From an uncultured Bacilli bacterium (GTDB lineage Bacteria > Bacillota_I > Bacilli_A > RFN20 > CAG-826): DNA of 59,755 nt. The position numbers were made by a program, and so were the translations under genes. The notes below the pieces were generated by a model. It saw only the letters and a list, made by a program, of their open reading frames with translations. It was not told the origin of the DNA and did no database searches. Positions 1 through 7,544 of the stretch are shown here, in pieces; position 1 is the stretch's first letter, and every line of letters begins with the position of its first letter. The DNA lies in contig CALVSB010000008.1 in NCBI GenBank assembly GCA_944358895.1, forward strand, positions 1 through 59,755, written 5' to 3'.

Positions 1-104
1 GGATATGGCTATTTTAATGGATTCTGGAATTGGGTTCTTGGAGGGACGAATTCTGGAGCTGGCTATTTTATTCAAGACTCACGCTTCCCGCTTGCGCTCT
101 CTTC

Positions 105-133
105 TTGAAAGGGAAGACGTTTGTCTCTATAAT
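105..133 (+). promoter_or_regulatory. sigma-A promoter of tRNA-Ser
   Basis: TTGAAA at 105-110 and a perfect TATAAT at 128-133 are separated by 17 bases. The tRNA begins 12 bases after the -10 box, as expected for a tRNA promoter. Confidence 0.85.
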
Positions 134-145
134 CGCGCTTGCGAC

Positions 146-236
146 GGAGGAATACCCAAGAGGCCGAAGGGGCGGGCTTGGAAAGCTCGTAGGCTCTTAA
201 CCGGGCGCAAGGGTTCGAATCCCTTTTCCTCCGCCA
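146..236 (+). tRNA. tRNA-Ser (GGA)
   Basis: The acceptor stem GGAGGAA (146-152) pairs with TTCCTCC (226-232), followed by G and an encoded CCA. The anticodon loop reads TTGGAAA, giving anticodon GGA for UCC/UCU serine codons. The long variable arm is typical of class II tRNA-Ser. It stands alone with its own promoter and terminator. Confidence 0.93.
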
Positions 237-288
237 TATTTGCGCTGACATTTTGATACGATTCAAAGGTATCGAAATTGCTGAAATT

Positions 289-313
289 TGCCTGATAAAT
301 CGGGCATTTTTTA
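289..313 (+). terminator. rho-independent terminator after tRNA-Ser
   Basis: A hairpin GCCTGAT/ATCGGGC is followed by a run of six T. It closes the tRNA-Ser transcription unit. From here to the antitoxin gene (about 480 bases) the sequence is AT-richer. It holds one 121-codon open frame (347-712) with no credible ribosome site or family, so I call no gene there. Confidence 0.75.
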
Positions 314-797
314 TTTTAGAGATCCTGTTAATAGATAATTCTGGATTTGAAATGGCGATTTTTTAAAATTCGGTTCTATTCATCGCCCTATGGGAAGCGC
401 AAGTGTTGCTCGAGGCGGCAAAGGGAAGCGATGAGCTTCCAAAGTACCTTTGGATGGAAAAGCAAGGGATATGGTTTCGAGGAAATTCCTGCCCCTGTTC
501 CAGACGCGGCTGGATTATCGGGGGGTATAAGGTTCTTACCCTATCCTCAACGCCATAAAATATGTTATTCCCAAAGTCTCGAGCCCTGTTCGATCGGGGA
601 CAAGGATGTCAGTTATGAGTGCCGAAGGCCATTAGCTTACCCAAAATGCTTGTTGTCCTATTGGAAAAGCGCCTGGTCCGGCCCGTGTTGTTGTTCATTG
701 CATTGCAAATAAAACGCACATAATTGTCCTAACATTTTTTTATTTTTCATTCGCTTTGCAGTATATTTTACATACAATTCGAATAGGAGGTATTCTT

Positions 798-1055
798 ATG
801 GCTAACATCAATGTTACGATCCGTATGGATGAACAGCTTAAGGTCCAAGCTGAGGAACTGTTTAGCGATCTCGGGCTTTCTTTAAGTTCTGCCATTACCA
901 TGTTTGCCAAGCAAGCCGTTCGTGAACAGCGCATTCCCTTTGAGATCAAGCGAACAGAACCTAAGATTCAAATGGCAACAGATAGTTCCGTGGAAAAACT
1001 CTCCAACCAGCTCATTGCTAAAAATCGGAAGGCTTATGAGGACTTAGCGAAATGA
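798..1055 (+). CDS. RelB/DinJ-family antitoxin
   Basis: An 85-residue protein with the ribbon-helix-helix start typical of RelB/DinJ antitoxins (NVTIRMDEQLKVQAEELF, then LGLSLSSAITMF and the QRIPFEI motif). It would bind DNA as a dimer and neutralise the toxin with its C-terminal tail. The start is set by AGGAGG at 785-790, seven bases before ATG; an upstream in-frame ATG has no such site. Its stop overlaps the ATG of the next gene (ATGA), so the two are translationally coupled. The partner is a Doc-type toxin rather than RelE/YafQ, which makes this a mixed pair. Base composition is lower in GC than the core genes, suggesting transfer. Confidence 0.88.
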   Translation: MANINVTIRMDEQLKVQAEELFSDLGLSLSSAITMFAKQAVREQRIPFEIKRTEPKIQMATDSSVEKLSNQLIAKNRKAYEDLAK

Positions 1056-1441
1056 TTGTCGTTTCCAAACAGCAAATCATCGCTATGCACCATGCTTTGG
1101 TAATGGAAACAGGCGGTTTGGATGGTTTGCGGGACGAGGGGCTTTTGGATTCGGCTATCGCTGCCCCGTTCCAAACCTTTGATTCAACCGAATTGTTTCA
1201 ATCCGTGCATGAGAAAGCGGCTCGTCTGGCTTGCGGGCTGGTACAAAATCACCCTTTTCTGGATGGCAACAAGCGTATCGGCGCGCACGCAATGCTCGTC
1301 TTCCTCGCATTGAACGGGATTTCCCTTTTCTATACGCAAGATGAACTGGCTTCGGTTTTTCTAAAAACGGCAGCCGGCGAAATTGATTATGACATCCTTT
1401 TGCAATGGGTAATCGACCATGAAGAAAGCGATGGGAATTGA
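1052..1441 (+). CDS. doc: Doc-type toxin (Fic fold)
   Basis: A 129-residue Doc-family protein. The Fic core motif HPFLDGNKR lies at residues 67-75, and the Doc-specific GGxxGLRDxGLLxSAI motif at about 21-36. The known Doc of phage P1 phosphorylates EF-Tu on a threonine and stops translation; the conserved His and motif residues needed for this are all present, so the protein looks active. It overlaps the upstream antitoxin by four bases. Family assignment is firm; substrate is inferred from the family. Confidence 0.9.
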   Translation: MIVVSKQQIIAMHHALVMETGGLDGLRDEGLLDSAIAAPFQTFDSTELFQSVHEKAARLACGLVQNHPFLDGNKRIGAHAMLVFLALNGISLFYTQDELASVFLKTAAGEIDYDILLQWVIDHEESDGN

Positions 1442-1485
1442 CCTCCCCAGTTTTTTCGGGTCTCATAATTTTTCGTATTACTTTT

Positions 1486-1732
1486 GAGCTAAGGTGATCC
1501 TGTACCCCCAAAGGGAGGCGCCAAGCCGCTCGAGAAGGGTATAAAGAACGTGGCCGCGCCACCCGTCCATGAATTTTTGCGGCTTGACCGTTGTACACAT
1601 GATCGGGGCGCGGCCCTCCTTTCACGACCGTTGATCGGTTGCCTGGCGCCAGACGCCTTATCGGCTGCGACGAGACGGCTGGGAGAGCCGGTGCCCATTG
1701 GGGGCGCGGACGGCAAGAAAGGAGCTTTGGAT
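1486..1732 (+). other. structured GC-rich leader, possible cis-regulatory RNA
   Basis: This non-coding stretch has several perfect inverted repeats. CAAGCCGC (1522-1529) pairs with GCGGCTTG (1579-1586), and GGCCGCGCC (1552-1560) pairs with GGCGCGGCC (1607-1615). These two stems interleave, which gives either a pseudoknot or two exclusive folds. Further hairpins are ACCG/CGGT near 1630, CGGCT/AGCCG at about 1676-1690 and GGTGCCC/GGGGGCGC just after. It ends at an AAAGGAG ribosome site and a short ORF. I could not match it to the lysine, M-box, FMN, TPP, SAM or THF aptamer consensus from memory. Confidence 0.4.
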
Positions 1733-1882
1733 ATGGAAGTCAAAGCATTCGCCGTCACCGACGTTGCCGCCTCCCTCGTGCTATTTGCCCGTTTCGAGAA
1801 AAAGAAGCAGCTTCAATGGAAAAACCGCCTGCAAAAAGCCTTTATTTTATGTATTTTTCGTTTGTCATCTCGCCTTTTTTAA
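1733..1882 (+). CDS. short ORF after the structured leader, likely a gene remnant
   Basis: About 49 codons starting at the ATG after AAAGGAG with good spacing. The predicted peptide begins with a mildly hydrophobic stretch (AVTDVAASLVLFARF) and then becomes lysine-rich and ends. The strong ribosome site behind a folded leader suggests this was the start of a regulated gene, perhaps a membrane protein, that was later truncated. No family can be assigned. The 77 bases between it and the next gene hold an A/T-rich GCC...GGC repeat and no other gene. Confidence 0.3.
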   Translation: MEVKAFAVTDVAASLVLFARFEKKKQLQWKNRLQKAFILCIFRLSSRLF

Positions 1883-1959
1883 GGCAAAAAAGGTAATTCC
1901 ACTGCCAGTTCAATCATTTCCTCTTTCGAAAAAGGGAGCCTCAAACCTAAGATTAGGCC

Positions 1960-2961
1960 ATGGACAACATTGCAATCGGAAACTATCTGCTCAAGCTCCG
2001 GACTGAGAAGGGGCTTACCCAAATACAGGCCGCCGAAATCCTCGGGGTCAGCAACAAAGCCGTCTCCAAATGGGAATGTGGAGAGGCTCTTCCATCAGTC
2101 GAGATGCTCATGGCCCTCTCTAAATTATATGGAGTAAGCGTCGACGAGATTCTCCAGGGCAGTAGCAAAGCCGAACCCCAATCGCAACCGCTTCATCGGG
2201 CGAAGGCAAGCTTCGCTTCAAACGGAACAATATTTGCCCTCCTCGACGTTTTCGCGGCTATCACTTCGATTCTCTCAATCTTCCTCGGCTATCTCTTGGC
2301 TTTCTTGCTGAGCCTAGCAGCCGCCCTTTGGGGAAGCCTCATTCCGCTTCTTTTCGCACTCGGCCTTTTGCTGGCTTCCTATTTCCTCGATTCCTCCCGG
2401 AATTCCTCGGCTCTCCGCAAGACGGCTGCCATTTCCTTGACCATCGCGGCTTTTGCCACGCTCTTTGTCATTTACATCGCCATAGCGGCCAGCATCACGG
2501 TCCCCATTTCCATCGAAAGCATCTATATCACGGGGCTAGTCATGGTCCTTATCGCCTTCCTGGCCCTCGTCCCTTCCATTCCTCTTGCCATCGGCATCGG
2601 AAGGGGAAGCATCCAAAAAGCCTTCAGTTCCTTTTCCTCAATCACGGGCCTTACGATCGCTGCCCTCGTCGCCATCACGGCTCTTGAGGCGTCCAACGAG
2701 TGGGTCAAATCCGTCGTCATCGGAGGAGTCGACCTTCTTCTCATCACTGCGGCCATTGTGACCCTGATCAGAAAAAAGTGGCACCTCCTCGAAGGCGTCT
2801 TGGCCCTCATGACCTCCATTCTCGCCATCTGGCTCCACTGCGACTACTCCTCGCTCTTGGGCACAACTTATTCGGTCCTTCTCCTCGTCTTCCTAATCAC
2901 CACGACGATTTTAAAAAAGAAGGGCGCCGCTGCCCTTCATGAATCCAGCTTGAACGAATAG
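1960..2961 (+). CDS. XRE-family regulator with C-terminal membrane domain
   Basis: A 333-residue protein. Residues 1-60 are a helix-turn-helix of the XRE/Cro type (GLTQIQAAEILGVSNKAVSKWE), followed by a polar linker to about residue 85. The rest is a chain of about seven to eight hydrophobic segments. Such membrane-tethered XRE proteins are common in gut Bacillota; the signal they sense is unknown. There is no ribosome site close to ATG. A TAAGAT box lies six bases upstream, so the mRNA may be leaderless. The 3' end overlaps the convergent acetyltransferase gene by 25 bases. Confidence 0.85.
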   Translation: MDNIAIGNYLLKLRTEKGLTQIQAAEILGVSNKAVSKWECGEALPSVEMLMALSKLYGVSVDEILQGSSKAEPQSQPLHRAKASFASNGTIFALLDVFAAITSILSIFLGYLLAFLLSLAAALWGSLIPLLFALGLLLASYFLDSSRNSSALRKTAAISLTIAAFATLFVIYIAIAASITVPISIESIYITGLVMVLIAFLALVPSIPLAIGIGRGSIQKAFSSFSSITGLTIAALVAITALEASNEWVKSVVIGGVDLLLITAAIVTLIRKKWHLLEGVLALMTSILAIWLHCDYSSLLGTTYSVLLLVFLITTTILKKKGAAALHESSLNE

Positions 2962-3416
2962 GCGTGCCCGTCTTTCGTCTTGCCTCCCCGCTTGAAGCCG
3001 CACTTGGTGAAGCAAGCGATTGAAGGAAGATTGAAATCATAGATTTCCTTGACGGCAATCTTCGTATAGCCGAGCTCTTTTGCCCGGTCCTTCATCCGCT
3101 CGATGACCTTCTTTCCGATGCCGCGGCCGCGGTACTCGGGCAGGCCGATCATGATGTTGAAATCGTCGGGACTCATGGCCACGTCTCCGATGAGACGGCC
3201 CCCGCATTCGATGAAGTAAAGTTCTCCGACCCGGGCGAGGAAACGGTACATCCATTCAATCCCGATGAGGTCGTACTCGTTGTCTTCATACTTGTCGAGC
3301 ATCCGCACGATGTCGGGATTTTGGTACCACCGCAACGCAAAAGCATGGTCTCCGCTGACAGTCACGAGGCGGAGCCCTTCTTCGATCGGCAGAAAGTCAG
3401 GCTGCGGCGTCTTCAT
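2937..3416 (-). CDS. GNAT-family N-acetyltransferase
   Basis: A 159-residue GNAT protein. The acetyl-CoA binding motif YRGRGIGKKVIERM lies in the second half, followed by the typical KIAVKEI...N.PSIACFTKCGF pattern of motif B. The substrate cannot be told from sequence. I chose the ATG at 3416: TAAAAT (3423-3428) lies six bases upstream and there is no ribosome site, so the transcript is probably leaderless; an in-frame GTG six bases earlier would lie directly against the -10 box. It converges with and overlaps the XRE gene. Confidence 0.85.
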   Translation of the reverse strand: MKTPQPDFLPIEEGLRLVTVSGDHAFALRWYQNPDIVRMLDKYEDNEYDLIGIEWMYRFLARVGELYFIECGGRLIGDVAMSPDDFNIMIGLPEYRGRGIGKKVIERMKDRAKELGYTKIAVKEIYDFNLPSIACFTKCGFKRGGKTKDGHAYSFKLDS

Positions 3417-3496
3417 GTTCACATTTTAGTACGTAACCGAATGGTTTGTAACAAAAGGGATGATTTTATGGTTTTTTTCATATATGGAAACCTAAT

Positions 3497-3521
3497 AAAA
3501 AGGACCGGTTGCCCGGTCCTT
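3497..3521 (-). terminator. rho-independent terminator
   Basis: On the minus strand AGGACCGG and CCGGTCCT form an 8-bp stem with a GCAA tetraloop, followed by TTTTTA. It ends the three-gene set whose last gene stops at 3537. Confidence 0.88.
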
Positions 3522-3536
3522 AGGTTGTCGTTAGCC

Positions 3537-3947
3537 TTACTTCGCTTCGGGAGCCGGCGGAAGCTCGGAATGAGCTTGGGCTTCGGCTTCCTTTTTGGCC
3601 TCGGCTTCGACCTTTTCGCTTTCGGCGATGATCTTGAGGCGTTGCGCCCGGCGGATGGCCCGTTCGGTGTCGATGTCGCTCCGCTTGGCGAAGTAGTTGA
3701 GGTAGATGCAGGCCACGATGGCATCGAGGACGAGGACGATCGCCCCGAACCAGATGTAAGTGAGGCCCGTAGCCGCCTGGAAGGTCGACTGGCTGGAGAG
3801 AATCCAGTTGTCGTCGTTGAGGACCGGCAGGAAGCTTCCGACCAGGCCGAGGACGAGCATGAAGAGCCCGCCTACTCCGAGGATACCGGTGACGACGATC
3901 CAGAAGATCTCCCAGTTCCCAATTTTCCGCGTTGTTTTCTTGCTCAT
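3537..3947 (-). CDS. membrane protein of unknown function
   Basis: 136 residues. Two clear hydrophobic segments (about residues 15-40 and 62-85) are followed by a charged, Glu/Ala/Lys-rich helical tail of about 45 residues that would face the cytoplasm. No family recognised. It is the last gene of the set 5774-3537, behind a Cof-type phosphatase and a helical protein. A short gap of about 20 bases separates it from the previous gene. Confidence 0.75.
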   Translation of the reverse strand: MSKKTTRKIGNWEIFWIVVTGILGVGGLFMLVLGLVGSFLPVLNDDNWILSSQSTFQAATGLTYIWFGAIVLVLDAIVACIYLNYFAKRSDIDTERAIRRAQRLKIIAESEKVEAEAKKEAEAQAHSELPPAPEAK

Positions 3948-3966
3948 CTTATGCTCCTAGTTTCTA

Positions 3967-4890
3967 TTAGGCTTTGCGGCCGGTTTTCGGGTCGATTTCG
4001 CCTTCGATTTCGACCTCTTGCGGTCCCTTGGCCGCGGCGGGGTCGTCGCCCTTGATGACGTTGCCGTCCTTCTGGGCTTGCTCGGCGAGGGCTTTCATGA
4101 ACGGGATGAAGGCATCGCGGAAGGCCGGCTCGACCGCCCGGACGTAAGCCCCAATCTTTTCCTGGGTGAATTTGATCTCTTCCCCGAAGTTCTTCCCGGC
4201 GGGGAGATCCCGGCGGCCGGTGACAAACTCGACGAGGCGGAAGACCTGGTCTTCCATGTCTTTGTAGGTCTCGTCGGTCAGCGAACGGTTGTTGACCCGG
4301 ATGGTGTTAAGGCCCTTGATGACTTCCTGGATGTCGCTCGAAATGAAGCGGGAAGCGGCGCTTTCCTCGCCCTTGTTCTCCCGGCGGGCTTGGTTGTAGT
4401 CCCCGAAGAGCTTGACGAGGCAGTTGACGAGCGTCATGTAGGAAACGCCGCGGTAGAGGCGTTCCTCGGCGAGGTCGACTTTGCTCGCTTCTTCGACGTC
4501 GGCGCCTTTCTTCTTGGCATCGGCGACGAGGCCGCGGACCATGGCTTCGAGATTCTCGTGGATCGGGAGGACGGCCTTGAAGACCTCGATCTTCTGGGCG
4601 TGATCGACCCGAAGGCCGTCGTCGGCATCTTTCACGATGGTGCTGTTGGCTCCGTAGATGAGCTCGTGCATGTCGCGGATGGCCTTTTCGAGCTTTTCGC
4701 CGTTCTCCTTGCTGTTTTTGATGATTTGGTGGAGCGGCGTGTTCTGGTCGAGCTCGACGAGAATGGCTTTCTGGCGGAGCTCAAAGGCTTTCTTGTTGTA
4801 TTCGTCCTTGTCGAGGGTGTACTCGAGGGTATCGCGGACGATGGCTTTGTAATTGACGAGGGTGGCGATGACTTCTGAAACTTGATTCAT
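3967..4890 (-). CDS. uncharacterised helical soluble protein
   Basis: 307 residues, predicted soluble and almost entirely alpha-helical, with many Glu, Lys and Ala and no signal peptide or membrane segment. The C-terminus ends in a short acidic and then basic tail (EVEIEGEIDPKTGRKA). I recognise no family. ATG overlaps the stop of the upstream phosphatase gene (ATGA), so the two are probably made together. A structural or scaffold role is possible but not shown. Confidence 0.75.
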   Translation of the reverse strand: MNQVSEVIATLVNYKAIVRDTLEYTLDKDEYNKKAFELRQKAILVELDQNTPLHQIIKNSKENGEKLEKAIRDMHELIYGANSTIVKDADDGLRVDHAQKIEVFKAVLPIHENLEAMVRGLVADAKKKGADVEEASKVDLAEERLYRGVSYMTLVNCLVKLFGDYNQARRENKGEESAASRFISSDIQEVIKGLNTIRVNNRSLTDETYKDMEDQVFRLVEFVTGRRDLPAGKNFGEEIKFTQEKIGAYVRAVEPAFRDAFIPFMKALAEQAQKDGNVIKGDDPAAAKGPQEVEIEGEIDPKTGRKA

Positions 4891-5774
4891 TGTTTGGCGG
4901 TGCTTCCTTTCTCTAGAGGTTTGTTTCTCTCCTCCGATGGGTAGAGATACTTTTCGAGGTCGTAGAAGCGCTTCACGACATGCGCGGCGTGCTTTTTCAC
5001 GGCATCGGGGGAGTGTTCCATGCAGAAGCTGTTCTTTTGGTAGGCCTCGAACATCGAGATGTCGTTCCCCGAGTCGCCGACAACGAGCACATTATCCTTG
5101 TCTATCTTGTTGTATTCAAGATAAGAGGCGATGCCGGAGTCTTTGCTGCAGCCCGCCGGCGTGATTTCGATCGCCTGACGGCACCAGCTCCACTCGGCCC
5201 CGGGGTAACGTTCCCGCAGTTCCTTGTTGCAATTCTTGGCTGTTTCGATGGCCGGGCCGGCAATGCCGAAGAAGAACATAATCTTGTAGATCTCGCCCTT
5301 CTCCAGCTCCTCGTAGTAGGCCTTGTCGCTCCGGATAACAGGATCCCGGTAGGCCATTTGGGACAGTTGGTAAACCGAGTAGCAGAACCCGGTCCAGCTT
5401 CCGACGCCGGAAAGCGGCATCACGATATTGCGGTGCTTGGTGAAAAGCATCGTAAGCCGGACCGGGAACTCCCGGCCGACTTCCTTGATGAGGTTCTTCG
5501 CGAATTCCTTCTCGAAGAAGTTCTCCTTCACATAGTGCCCCCCGCTCAGGACAAAAGCCCCGTTACAGCCGATGACATCGATGTCGCGGCCAAGGACTTC
5601 CGCGACCTTCATGGGAGTGTAAAGATTCCTTCCCGAGACGAGGACGAGCCGTCCGCCGTCGTCGAGGAAGCGGTCGATGAATTTTTTGTTGCCGTCGGAA
5701 ATCATCTTCACCCTCCGAGGCGGGTAGAAGAGGGTTCCGTCGAGATCAACGCAAATGACCTTGTCCATTCCCAT
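4887..5774 (-). CDS. Cof-type HAD-superfamily phosphatase
   Basis: 295 residues. HAD motif I is DLDGT at residues 10-14, motif II is the LVSGR segment, and motif IV is VVGDSGNDISMFEA near the C-terminus, with the large C2B-type cap in between. These are all the residues of the Cof/YkrA group, which dephosphorylates sugar phosphates or flavin precursors. I start at the ATG at 5774 because a TTGCTT-17-TATATT promoter (5782-5810) ends seven bases before it and no ribosome site exists, so this mRNA looks leaderless. First gene of a set with 4890 and 3947. Confidence 0.88.
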   Translation of the reverse strand: MGMDKVICVDLDGTLFYPPRRVKMISDGNKKFIDRFLDDGGRLVLVSGRNLYTPMKVAEVLGRDIDVIGCNGAFVLSGGHYVKENFFEKEFAKNLIKEVGREFPVRLTMLFTKHRNIVMPLSGVGSWTGFCYSVYQLSQMAYRDPVIRSDKAYYEELEKGEIYKIMFFFGIAGPAIETAKNCNKELRERYPGAEWSWCRQAIEITPAGCSKDSGIASYLEYNKIDKDNVLVVGDSGNDISMFEAYQKNSFCMEHSPDAVKKHAAHVVKRFYDLEKYLYPSEERNKPLEKGSTAKQ

Positions 5775-5835
5775 GGCCGTAAATATAGACTCTAAAAATG
5801 TCAAAAGCAAAGTTTGTATCTCTTAGAGATACCGT

Positions 5836-6342
5836 TCAGGAGAGGCGGTCAGCCTCGCTTTTGAGGGCCCGGAGGTCGCTCAGGAAGGAAGAAACGTCGC
5901 TCAGGCCCGGCTCATAGGCCGCGACGAACTCGAAGGCCTTGAGGTTGCGGACCAGGAAGAGAAGATCGATTTCCGGATAGATGGCCGCGATGTTCTTGTA
6001 AGTCGCCTCATAGTTCTTCTTTATCGCGGTCTCGTCGAATTTTTCGCCGCTGACGATCGAGCGGAAGCGGCACCGGATCACATTCAGGTTTTTGTTGGCA
6101 ACCAGAAAATAGGCGTTGATTTTGAAGCCCTTCTTCTTGGCTCTTTTGACCAGTTCGAGTTCCTTGGGCAAAAGAAGCGAGGTCTCGTAGGCGAAGGAGC
6201 GGTCCTCGAGAATGCCGTCCTGGAGGTCTTTTGTCGGATAGCCTTGAAGAAAGGCGTTCCGGAAATAGTTCGCAAACGTCGTCTTCCCGCTTCCCATCGC
6301 CCCGATGACGAGAATGAGAACTTTCTCAGGCTTTCTCTCCAC
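5836..6342 (-). CDS. zeta-toxin-like P-loop kinase
   Basis: 168 residues. Walker A is GAMGSGKTTF near residue 14. FAYETSLL and RFRSIVSGEKFDETAIKKNYEATYKNI resemble the conserved segments of zeta-type/AAA_33 kinases (the ET motif and the region with the GG..V....I..RY...L.N pattern). Zeta toxins phosphorylate UDP-GlcNAc; whether this one does is unknown. Its start overlaps the upstream 105-residue gene by 17 bases, a layout like antitoxin-toxin pairs. It could also be a housekeeping nucleoside or peptide kinase. Confidence 0.7.
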   Translation of the reverse strand: MERKPEKVLILVIGAMGSGKTTFANYFRNAFLQGYPTKDLQDGILEDRSFAYETSLLLPKELELVKRAKKKGFKINAYFLVANKNLNVIRCRFRSIVSGEKFDETAIKKNYEATYKNIAAIYPEIDLLFLVRNLKAFEFVAAYEPGLSDVSSFLSDLRALKSEADRLS

Positions 6343-6643
6343 CGCGCCTCACCTCCTTTACGTTGAGTTTCCCGTCAAGGACTTCCTTGCTCCCGTTCCG
6401 GTATTCGAGGATCAGTTCCCCGTTTTCGACATAGGCAGCCGGCACGCCAGCGCTAAAAGCATCGCGCTTGCACTTCTCGAAGGACTCGTTGCCGCCTTCT
6501 TCGATCAATTTAAGCAAATACTTCCGATAGGCAGGCGAAGACGAGGTCCCGAGATATTTGGTCACGAGCCTTCCTTTGACGCGGTACATCAAATAGAAGT
6601 ATTCCCGGCCTCCGATGACTTTGCGGCTAAGGGTCTTTTTCAT
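6326..6643 (-). CDS. small basic protein, possible partner of the zeta-like kinase
   Basis: 105 residues, rich in Lys, Arg and Tyr, with an N-terminal stretch SRKVIGGREYFYLMYRV and KYLGTSS. Family not recognised. I start at ATG 6643: TGC-TATAGT (extended -10, 6650-6655) ends six bases upstream and there is no ribosome site, so it looks leaderless. The stop lies 17 bases inside the next gene, the zeta-like kinase, so both are expressed together. An antitoxin role is an inference from layout only. Confidence 0.65.
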   Translation of the reverse strand: MKKTLSRKVIGGREYFYLMYRVKGRLVTKYLGTSSSPAYRKYLLKLIEEGGNESFEKCKRDAFSAGVPAAYVENGELILEYRNGSKEVLDGKLNVKEVRRGGEKA

Positions 6644-6710
6644 AAAAGAACTATAGCATAAATCCAATTAACTTCGTTTCTATTTGTTGTTATTTTCTAT
6701 TTAATCATTC

Positions 6711-6822
6711 GATGAATGCGAGGAAAACCAAATAATGAAATTGTATAATTCGAATGGTTAATCTATAGCTTATTTAACAACTGGCCAAGCTTCATTAAAT
6801 GGATTGTTTTCACGCATTCATC
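6711..6822. repeat. AT-rich element bounded by inverted repeats, MITE-like
   Basis: GATGAATGCG (6711-6720) is the exact inverse of CGCATTCATC (6813-6822). The match continues imperfectly inward (AGGAAAAC against TGAAAAC). The 90 bases between are AT-rich and non-coding and include a TTGTATAAT stretch. It lies in the gap between the hpf terminator and the 105-residue gene. A decayed miniature transposable element is one reading. Confidence 0.4.
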
Positions 6823-6826
6823 CAAC

Positions 6827-6848
6827 AAAAAACTCCCCTTTCGGGGAG
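6827..6848 (-). terminator. rho-independent terminator of hpf
   Basis: Minus strand CTCCCC-GAAA-GGGGAG stem-loop followed by six T, 20 bases after the hpf stop. Confidence 0.9.
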
Positions 6849-6866
6849 CGAAGGATCGGAAGGGAG

Positions 6867-7427
6867 TTACTTGATCGAGACGTGGTTCTCGGCTTGGATG
6901 ACGCCGAAGCCGTGGTCGAACCGGCGGTAGACGACGGAAATTTCCTCGTCGTCGCTGTCAAGATACATGAAGAAGGTATGCCCGAGGGCTTCCATCCGGG
7001 TGATGGCCTCGTCGAGGGTCATCGGCTCGAGATAGATCGACTTCGTGCGAACGACTTCCTCGGCATCTTCGGCCACCTGTTCTTCCTTGAAATTCTCGAA
7101 AGCAATCGAACGGCCGAGGCCTTGGTCCTGGTTCTTGACCCGCTCCATCCGCGTCTTGAGGCGGCGCATCTGGTCTTCGAGTTTGTCGATGGCAAGGTCA
7201 ACCGCGGCATAGAGGTCGTTGTTCCTGACCTCGGTCCGGAAATCCATTTCCTTCGTGAAGATCGTGATTTCGACTTTGGCGCCGACATCGTAGCTTTGGA
7301 CAACCGCGCGGCAGAGCACCTCGTCATTGATCACGAAATACTTGTCCATCCGGGCAAGCTTTTTCTCGATCGCGGATTTAATGGCATCGGTTACTTCGAT
7401 GTTCTTTCCTTGGATCTGATACTTCAT
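6867..7427 (-). CDS. hpf: ribosome hibernation promoting factor, long form
   Basis: 186 residues, the long HPF/YvyD form. The N-terminal S30AE domain (about 1-100) begins MKYQIQGKNIEVTDAIKSAIEKKL. After a variable linker the C-terminal dimerisation domain (about 125-186) has RTKSIYLEPMTLDEAITRMEALGHTFF and ends in ..VIQAENHVSIK. In Bacillota this form pairs two 70S ribosomes into inactive 100S dimers in slow growth. GGAGG precedes ATG and a TACAAT box lies further upstream. It has its own terminator. Confidence 0.95.
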   Translation of the reverse strand: MKYQIQGKNIEVTDAIKSAIEKKLARMDKYFVINDEVLCRAVVQSYDVGAKVEITIFTKEMDFRTEVRNNDLYAAVDLAIDKLEDQMRRLKTRMERVKNQDQGLGRSIAFENFKEEQVAEDAEEVVRTKSIYLEPMTLDEAITRMEALGHTFFMYLDSDDEEISVVYRRFDHGFGVIQAENHVSIK

Positions 7428-7544
7428 TGTCTATGTCCTCCGTAAGGGCTTTCACCCTATCTATGGCTCTATTGTAGTGTTTATTGGCACCCTTTGGAAT
7501 AACTTCGCCCTGTTTCCTTCGATGGAGCCTAGACAAAAGGGGAT

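Noticed and set aside
347-712. 121-codon open frame between tRNA-Ser and the antitoxin
   Set aside because: No ribosome site or promoter near its start, odd composition with many Cys/Ser/Arg, and no family recognised.
1500-1735. Lysine riboswitch (GGAGGCGC and GGGTA look like its 5' part)
   Set aside because: The later conserved GCCGAAG and ACTGTCA blocks are missing, so the match is too partial.
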